Shown here in pieces: positions 57,612 through 64,000 of a stretch of DNA of 64,000 nt (position 1 is the first letter of the stretch; every line of letters starts with the position of its first letter). The stretch is taken from the NCBI GenBank assembly GCA_949752745.1, contig OX457028.1:9346763-9410762 (forward strand), read 5' to 3'. A program made the translations under genes and the position numbers. This stretch comes from Protula sp. h YS-2021 (taxonomy: Eukaryota; Annelida; Polychaeta; Sabellida; Serpulidae). The notes under the pieces are model-generated. The model did not search any database. It was not told where the DNA came from and saw only the letters and a program-made list of their open reading frames with translations.

Positions 57612-60600
57612 CTAACAAACATAACCCCATAAATGCTATTATATAAGATATGACTTAGAAAACTTTCCACAAATTCCTGCGTTTGTTTCTTATTTGTCTT
57701 CAAAGGAAACAAACTAAAGTTTAACCAATTGAAAATAAAACACAGATTTGTCTTAGAATTTATTGCAAAAAGATAATGAGCTTCAACTGAATTTGAATTG
57801 ATTTTATAACCTGCGAAATAACCTTGCATATAAAATTAATAAAACGGATGCACTGCATCTCACATAAAATCAAATATATAAATTTCTTACAAATGCACAG
57901 GTCATAAATTATCAGAATATGAAAAAAGAGTAATAGTTTATTGGTTTGTTGTTGTATTGTTGTTTTTATAATATAACACACAAATAGTCACCCAGCACAG
58001 GAAGTCGGTGATGACTATGAGAGCCAGCTTTTTGGCTAGTTTGTATTCATCTGTTGTCCCAGTTGATTTTTCTGCCATTTTGTCGATAGATGATTTTACA
58101 TTGAGAAATATGATGGTGTACCTTGAAAACAGAATGTGACGTTAACCAATTTCAGCAGTAGATTTTTTTGTTCAAATAAACTTTCATTTCCTTAACACCG
58201 TGTGCATATTGAATATGAAACGTAACGTATGTTTTACCTGTAGTCTGTTTTACTGGTTTAAATTGCAATCATTAGCATTATAAATTATTTTAACTTTTTA
58301 CCATTATGAATTATCTGAATTCTTTACTACTGTCAATTTTTAAAAATTCTTTACCATTATCACTTCCTTGAATTTATTATAGTTATCAATTCTTTAAATT
58401 CTCTACCTCTTTGATTTCTTTACCTTATCAATTATTTGAATTCTTTGTCATTGTAAAGTCCTAGAAATTTTTGCCATTATTAATTCTTGGATTCTTTGTC
58501 ATTGTCAATTCTTTGAATTGTTTGCCATTAACAGATGCCCAAAAAGGAAGTAGAATTACTTATTTTAGCGTTATTTATAGGCCATTACAACAAAATAATG
58601 GTTTGAAAAAGGATATATAGAAATTGTTTTACGTACCCAATGAAAATGATTATAAATGAAATGAGGTTCAGAACAAGAAAAATAAATACGGAATATTCCC
58701 ATCCAGGGAGTCGTTGTTTTGAAACAATGAATGGCAAGCATACACCTGTAAATGATTAAAAAGAAATGTCGGTAAATATATGAATGGCAAGCTTACACCT
58801 GTAAATGATTAGAAAGGAATGTCAGTAAATATATGAATGGCAAGCATACACCTGTAAATCATTAAAGATGTCGGTAAATATATGAATGGCAAGCATACAC
58901 CTGTAAAGGATTAAAGATGCCGGTAAATATATGAATGGCAAGCATACGCATGTTAATCATTAAAGATGTCGGTAAATATATGAATGGCAAGCATACTCCA
59001 GTTAATTAGTTAATTATAAAGTAGGGTGTCGGTAGATTTAAGAATGGCCAACATACATCTGTAAGTGATGAAAGTGGCTTGTCAGTAACTCTATAAATGA
59101 CAAGCATTCATCTGAAACGGGATGTCACCAATGAATGATAAAGTACAGTACAGTATGTTTCTCATCAATGAGGTGTTTTTCATCATGCACTCATGTCAAA
59201 TACATAAGTAAATATAGCAATTTCACTATGTGCTTCATGTTAATTATGAGAACCCGACATTATTTAATCATAAAGACATTTTTACATGCTTAAAATTCGT
59301 ATGCTAACATACTTTCTTTTTTATTAAGTAACTGCAAATTTATATAGTAATATTACAGATATCAACTGTTTAGAGATGTTAAGATATACGTGCAGGCAGC
59401 TTTTAACAACATACCAGTCCTGCCATAGAAGGCATCACCAAAGACCGGCGCTTTGCTGAGTGGTAGGATGCTCAGCAGGACGCAGATGGTCCAGCCACTC
59501 CCCGCGATGTAACGCGCGTACTTCAGTCTCATGTTGCCAAATTTGAGAGGATTCGTCAGAGTAAGACATCTGAAACAAGCTACTAGATTCACATTTCTTC
59601 TTCTAACATTTACATTTATGTATAAAAAATACTTAAAAAATAAAAAATAAAAAAAGTTGCCTAATCCGTCAGCCATAATGCGATATTTTGCTATGGTCAC
59701 CAGTTTTGCCAATGTACATTATTTCTAAAAAGCAGTCAGTTGCATCGATGTCTCCTAAAGTAAAATGTTTAAAAATGCTTAATTCTGTATTATATTGACT
59801 GAGGAACCAAATATTTTGAACTGTAAGAATGAAAGACATGATGCTTGAAATATCTTTAAAGAGACGTTCTTTTAGCGAAAGTAGAGTAAACAAAAGAAAA
59901 GGTACAGTAATTTACATTTTATACCATTTATGTCTTTATTGTTATTCTTAGATCACTTTTCTATTCCATTTATGTTCTTATTGTTTTTCTTAGATTTCTT
60001 AGCACAACATATTATTGCATACCGTTCTATGGTAATCGTTGTCAGCATAAAAACCGACACTTCAGATGACACGGTGGCAAGCACGCCAGCAAACTGGCAA
60101 AGTGAACTATTTCTCCACGAGTCCGCGTAAACTATATAGCTGGCAATACAAGAAATAACAAGTATCAAAAAGGCAGCTCACAGTTCACAGTTAGGAAGTG
60201 TTTTTTTCACGAGTACATACACTATGCAGCTACTAATACACCAAATAACCAATTCAAGGCTTCGACTCTCCATGCTGCGTAATGATATTTGCTGGAACGC
60301 AGCGGAGATAAAGCATGAAGAAGCAAATAAGGAAACTGAGTAAAAAGTTGTCTTTCTCGAAGCAGAATTCGAACCTGGACCTTGGGATTATTAGAGTAAC
60401 GATCAAACCAAATTAGATAACCGTCAGCTCTTGTAGTCTTATAAAGACAGTTGCTTTATATGCAGATATTGGCGTTGACCTGTTCCATTTTATTGCAGAG
60501 ATGACAATAGGAGCAAAGGTCAATTTGGGACCTTGTAACGTATAGATCAACACTCTAACCAAACTGAGGTAATTGGCAGTTCCCTGTAGACCAAAAGTTG

Positions 60601-63419
60601 TTTTACAAAAACCTCCCAAAATTATTAGTAGAATTTAGTCCCTGCAACATTTTTCTGAGGCGAGTTTTTAAATGTTCCTTGTAACTGGAATTACTTATTT
60701 TCTACGATGATGTACCATGGAATTACTTATTTTCGACGGTAATGTACCATGGAATTACTCATTTTCGACGGTATTATCTCATGGAATTGTTGACATTCCA
60801 CGGTGATGTACCATGGTATAAATTACTTTTTACGGTAATATCCCATGGAATTACTTACTTGCCACGGTAATGTACGTCGACGGAAGCAATGATGATCATG
60901 TAGACGCCCATTAAAAAATCAGAGCAGCCGAGGTTAATGATAAAAAATGATGCCACTTTCTTTCTGTCTGTTTTAAGTCTCCAGGCAATAACAAAACCAT
61001 TGCCTACTAAAGCAACACTGCAATATAAATAATACATTTTAAACTTAAAGCTTTTTAAAAGTGTTTCATCAACTTGTTCTACTAATGAACAGCGTATATC
61101 TGAAATTCCAAAAAGCCATTTATGCTTTTAAAACGATTCCTCTTTGTACTAAAAAAAGCATGTTACTTGTTGTTCTTGTTTCTTTTAAGGCGGGAAAGCA
61201 AGGAGCAGAATAAAATGATCAATTCGGTAAAAAGGCCGTAAAATATAGCACATATTGTAATATTAGTATTAAAATATCCAAAAAGGCCTGTTCTATGATG
61301 AGAAAACACTCATAAGAGAGAGACACTGTTCATGTTTTATGGCATAGTTATCAACATATCTTTAGGCTTATTAGGTTTGTGCCATATTGGCTTTAATTTT
61401 GACTTCTCGTAGCTAAAATATGAGGTCAGCAGATTTCTTGAGGTAAAGCGCATTATGATTTTGCACAGAACTTTACTGTAAATCAAAGCTCTTTTTATAA
61501 TTCATGTGTGTTTCAAAATACTTCTGTTCTCATTCATTTTATGACTGATGTATTTTCACAATATGACACAGTTTCAAACATCATAGAAAAGAAAAAATTG
61601 TCTTTTAAACCATTTTTGTAGCGAAACACAAAAGGCAATAGAGTGAAGGAGAGTCCTCATGGAACGGAAACTTTCAGGAGATCGCCAAAACATACCTGCC
61701 AAGTATCCAGATAGCTAGTTGAAGTGGATAGGTAGCCATGAGGTCCTCGCAGCTGGAGAACTCGTCCGCTTCCGGGGTACATGTCTCCACATTCTTAGCC
61801 AAACAGCAAAACTTGAAGGCATCCGTGTTTATTGTTTCAAGCATACTAAGCTATTACAGAACATTAAAAATAGACATTTTTCAGTTCATTGTGCAGAGCT
61901 AGTACAGGTTTTGGAGGATTATTGAAATCCTGTAAAATCAATTTAAACAATTATTTTTCTTGACAAATGGCAAAATAATTTATAGAAAATTAAAGCTTAT
62001 GTGAAATTAATAAAAAATATATTGCGTTAATTGCCAATTATATATTTTCAATAGTTTTAAAGCCATATGTTGCAGCATTAGTGGTATGTATTTATACCAT
62101 ATGTTTGAACATTAGTGGCACGCATTTATATCATGTGGCGGAGCATTGGGGACATATATTAATGGGAACATATTTTTTACATTATGTGATACAGCTTGAT
62201 GACAAAGAGTCTTACCATGTGGTGGAGCATAGGGAACAAATCTTTGTATTATGTGGTGAAGCACTGGAGTATTGGCATCGTATATTTATATAAATGGCAT
62301 AGCATTGGTAGAATATATTCGTATCATGTAGTGGAGCATGAATGGTGACCTATATTTATACCATGTTTTTGAGCATTTGGGGGATATATTTAGAACATGT
62401 GGTGCAGCGCTGGGGAGATATATTTAGACTACGTGGTTTGGCATTGGTCACATTAATTTATACCATGTAGTGGAGCATTTCGAACATATATTTATACCAC
62501 GTGGCTTGGCATTGGTGACATATATTTATACCTTGTGGTGAAACATTCGGGAAAAACATTTGCACCATGTGGTGGAACATTGGGAACATATATTTGTACC
62601 ACGTGGCTTGGCATTGGTGACAATTTATACCATGTAGTGGAGCATTGGTGATATTTTTTATATTATGTGGTTGAATATTTGTGACATATATTTCTACTAT
62701 GTGGTGGAACATTGGCCATATATTCAAGACATGTCCTTGGTTTAAACATAACACAGTATATTTTTATATCTTTGTCACTAAGTTGTTTTGAAATGCAATA
62801 ACTTACTTCATCAAACGTTCCTTTCTCCACATTGTCTAACTGGTTGTTCTCGACCTTCAACAATCTTAAAGACTTAAACCATTGCAGGTTATCCGAATTT
62901 ATAGTCTGAAGCCTGTTGTTGTTCAGATTTAAGTTCTTTAAGTTCTTCAAGCCGTAGAATGTATAATGTTCTATTTGTGATAACAAGTTGTTGCTCAAGT
63001 CTAGTTCAAAAAGATTCCCTAGGTCGGAGAATAATCTTGAACTCAATTTTTCAATTTTGTTGCTGTGGAGGATAAGCGTTGTCAGCCAATGTAGACCATT
63101 AAAAGCTGAACGAGGTATAACTCGGATTTCATTCAATGATAGAAATACGCCACGCAATGATCGAGTGCTGGTTTCTATTGGTACAGGCAGTGACGTTACA
63201 TTTGCGTCATCACAGTAAGCAACATTGCCATCACAAATGCAAATATCACATAGCACATCTGTCATAAAAACAACAAATATTTTACAAATTTTAGATCAGA
63301 GCATAAGCTTCAGAAACATTTAAAAAAATAATCTATGTCTCATTTTAGTTTGCTTTTTTAACACCATAACAGTCGCCATTTGCTGATACTATCCTCAATA
63401 TATATGAATACACACACAC

Positions 63420-63511
<92 letters not shown>

Positions 63512-64000
63512 AATTTGTCCACAATGCTTTTCATCTTCTCCATGGACTGGGCAGTTTATAATGCCATCGCACACCTCCTTGTGAGCTAAACACATATCTG
63601 AATCCTTGCAGTGAAACATCCCTAAAATATACAAGTAAACAGAACTAGTTTAGTCCGCATAACCATCGCTTGAATAATTATAATTACTTTTCTCTTTCCA
63701 AGTTTCCTAAGTCCTATTTCTTTATTTTTCAATAAGATTTCTAATCCTTTATGTAATCCTTAACAGATACCTTTCTGTAAGGCAAACATGTAATCACTAT
63801 CACACTCAATCAGAAGCGTATATGTATAGACAAAAAGACAGAATGATGTATACCGCAGACCTGAATCATACTTTTGGGTCATATATATATGAAATAAACG
63901 CATTTAGATACCTGGACATATATACTGTTCACAGTTTGATTCATCATCAGCTCCTGGACAATCCATTTTACCATCACATAGCTTCCTTGCTGGTACACAG
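57462..64000 (-). CDS. Gene B overview: LDLa-LRR G-protein-coupled receptor (GRL101/relaxin-receptor type), 5' end outside window
   Basis: Ten minus-strand exons join in phase from an LDL-receptor class A repeat at the window edge through a second LDLa, an LRR N-cap with leucine-rich repeats, the hinge, and seven membrane segments. The family includes the snail receptor GRL101 and vertebrate relaxin receptors: LDLa modules and LRRs bind ligand outside the cell, and the rhodopsin-like core signals through G proteins. From the LRR exon to the stop there are 476 codons. The LRR count is low for the family. The DRY motif is ERC and TM7 has NPVLY. At least one more LDLa and the signal peptide lie beyond 64000. 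Confidence 0.9.
57992..58121 (-). CDS. Gene B exon: ICL3 and TM6
   Basis: Phase 2 in and phase 0 out; acceptor TTTTCAAG and donor GTGACT. It encodes DEYKLAKKLALIVITDFLCW, the conserved LGR-type ICL3-TM6 junction. Confidence 0.92.
58637..58745 (-). CDS. Gene B exon: ECL2 and TM5
   Basis: Phase 1 in and phase 2 out; acceptor CATTTACAG and donor GTACGT. It encodes VCLPFIVS, then PGWEYSVFIFLVLNLISFII, TM5. Confidence 0.92.
58727..59070. repeat. Tandem array of the TM5 exon acceptor region
   Basis: About seven units of 49-60 bp, each with GAATGGCAAGCATACACCTG, the sequence across the true 3' splice site (58745/58746). Copies near 58782, 58834, 58883 and 59042 keep the acceptor AG; those near 58932 and 58981 have lost it. 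Confidence 0.85.
59415..59569 (-). CDS. Gene B exon: ICL2 and TM4
   Basis: Phase 2 in and phase 1 out; acceptor TTGTTTCAG and donor GTATGTTG. It encodes CLTLTNPLKFGNMRLKYARY, then WTICVLLSILPL, TM4, and the ECL2 start. Confidence 0.92.
60023..60139 (-). CDS. Gene B exon: TM3
   Basis: 117 bases, phase 2-2; acceptor TATTGCCAG and donor GTATGC. It encodes SLCQFAGVLATVSSEVSVF, then MLTTITIER, TM3 with the Cys for the ECL1-ECL2 disulfide and ER(C) in place of DRY. Confidence 0.92.
60660..60858. repeat. Tandem array of the TM1-TM2 exon donor region
   Basis: About five units of 32-36 bp with ACTTATTTTCGACGGTAATG-type sequence, copies of the last exon bases plus the 5' splice site at 60858/60859. 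In the intronic copies the donor GT is changed, mostly to AT. Confidence 0.85.
60859..61017 (-). CDS. Gene B exon: TM1 and TM2
   Basis: 159 bases, phase 2-2; acceptor TATTGCAG and donor GTAAGT. It encodes VALVGNGFVIAWR (TM1 GN motif), then FFIINLGCSDFLMGVYMIII (TM2). Confidence 0.93.
61696..61850 (-). CDS. Gene B exon: hinge and start of TM1
   Basis: Phase 0 in and phase 2 out; acceptor CTGTAATAG and donor GTATGTTT. It encodes INTDAFKFCCLAKN, then CTPEADEFSSCEDLM and LQLAIWILG, the conserved hinge of LGR receptors. Confidence 0.92.
62060..62750. repeat. Minisatellite of ACCATGTGGTGGAGCATTGG units
   Basis: About 12 or more degenerate units of 50-60 bp, in the intron between the LRR exon and the hinge exon. 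It explains His/Met/Tyr-rich ORFs on both strands. Confidence 0.85.
62807..63258 (-). CDS. Gene B exon: LRR N-cap and leucine-rich repeats
   Basis: Phase 1 in and phase 0 out; acceptor TTATGACAG and donor GTAAGTTA. Four Cys of an LRRNT cap (LCDICICDG...YC) come first, then about five LRRs, for example LTTLILHSNKIEKLSSRLF and LKNLNLNNNRLQTI. Confidence 0.95.
63421..63510. repeat. (TA)n microsatellite containing a splice donor
   Basis: Perfect TA run of about 88 bp. Its edge supplies the GTATAT donor of the LDLa exon. Confidence 0.95.
63511..63621 (-). CDS. Gene B exon: LDL-receptor class A repeat
   Basis: 111 bases, phase 1-1; acceptor ATATTTTAG and donor GTATATAT. It encodes MFHCKDSDMCLAHKEVCDG, then NCPVHGEDEKHC, an LDLa module with the calcium-binding acidic cluster. 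Confidence 0.93.
63912..64000 (-). CDS. Gene B exon: LDLa repeat, cut by window edge
   Basis: Donor GTATCT after 63912, phase 1. It encodes CVPARKLCDGKMDCPGADDE, then SNC, the C-terminal two thirds of an LDLa module. It continues past the edge. Confidence 0.88.

Overview
This is nuclear DNA of an invertebrate animal. It is AT-rich, with small exons bounded by GT-AG splice sites, long introns, many micro- and minisatellites, and several classes of transposon. The two host genes are a lectin/CUB mosaic protein and a receptor combining LDLa repeats, leucine-rich repeats and seven membrane segments (GRL101/relaxin-receptor type). These suggest a lophotrochozoan, most likely a mollusc. That placement is inference; nothing in the window names the species.

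The left 45.4 kb is mostly one minus-strand host gene. It runs from 45441 to beyond the left edge of the window. I could place 22 exons whose phases all join correctly: two alternative signal-peptide exons (45384-45441 and 39166-39220), then somatomedin B, a C-type lectin domain (CTLD), EGF, five CUB domains, a second CTLD, a linker and the start of a third CTLD. The right 6.5 kb holds the 3' part of the LDLa-LRR receptor gene (57462-64000, minus strand), reconstructed from the second visible LDLa repeat through TM7.

The intron that splits the fifth CUB domain holds a 16.6 kb Polinton/Maverick (adintovirus-like) element at 8567-25124, inserted in an AAT microsatellite. Terminal inverted repeats of about 740 bp enclose two gene blocks that converge on 17.7-18.0 kb. 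The plus block holds small accessory proteins, a decayed NADAR-family gene, integrase, packaging ATPase, several small virion-type proteins, penton, pVI/pX-like protein, major capsid protein and adenain-like protease. The minus block holds protein-primed DNA polymerase B and four PC4-like genes. The virion genes are open. The polymerase (one TGA), the integrase/ATPase junction (deletion), the NADAR gene (stop, frameshift, deletion) and the first gene (one TAG) are broken, so this copy is unlikely to move by itself.

The most unusual content is regulatory. Each terminal repeat, the presumed promoter of one block, carries 11-12 AGGTCA half-sites at an exact 11 bp period (DR5 spacing), a tandem ACCGGAAGTG (ETS) array and fused ETS-CRE composites. 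About 20 forkhead-type TGTTTAC sites lie upstream of the polymerase. The element also has five related PC4-like proteins. In the receptor gene, two tandem arrays appear to have grown from segments spanning a splice site, so the introns carry decayed copies of a real 5' or 3' splice site.

The remaining DNA holds a decayed DIRS-like retrotransposon (about 49.0-52.6 kb), a Tc1 remnant at the left edge, four foldback or MITE-like elements, and many simple-sequence arrays that produce long meaningless ORFs. I recognised no tRNA, rRNA or CRISPR.
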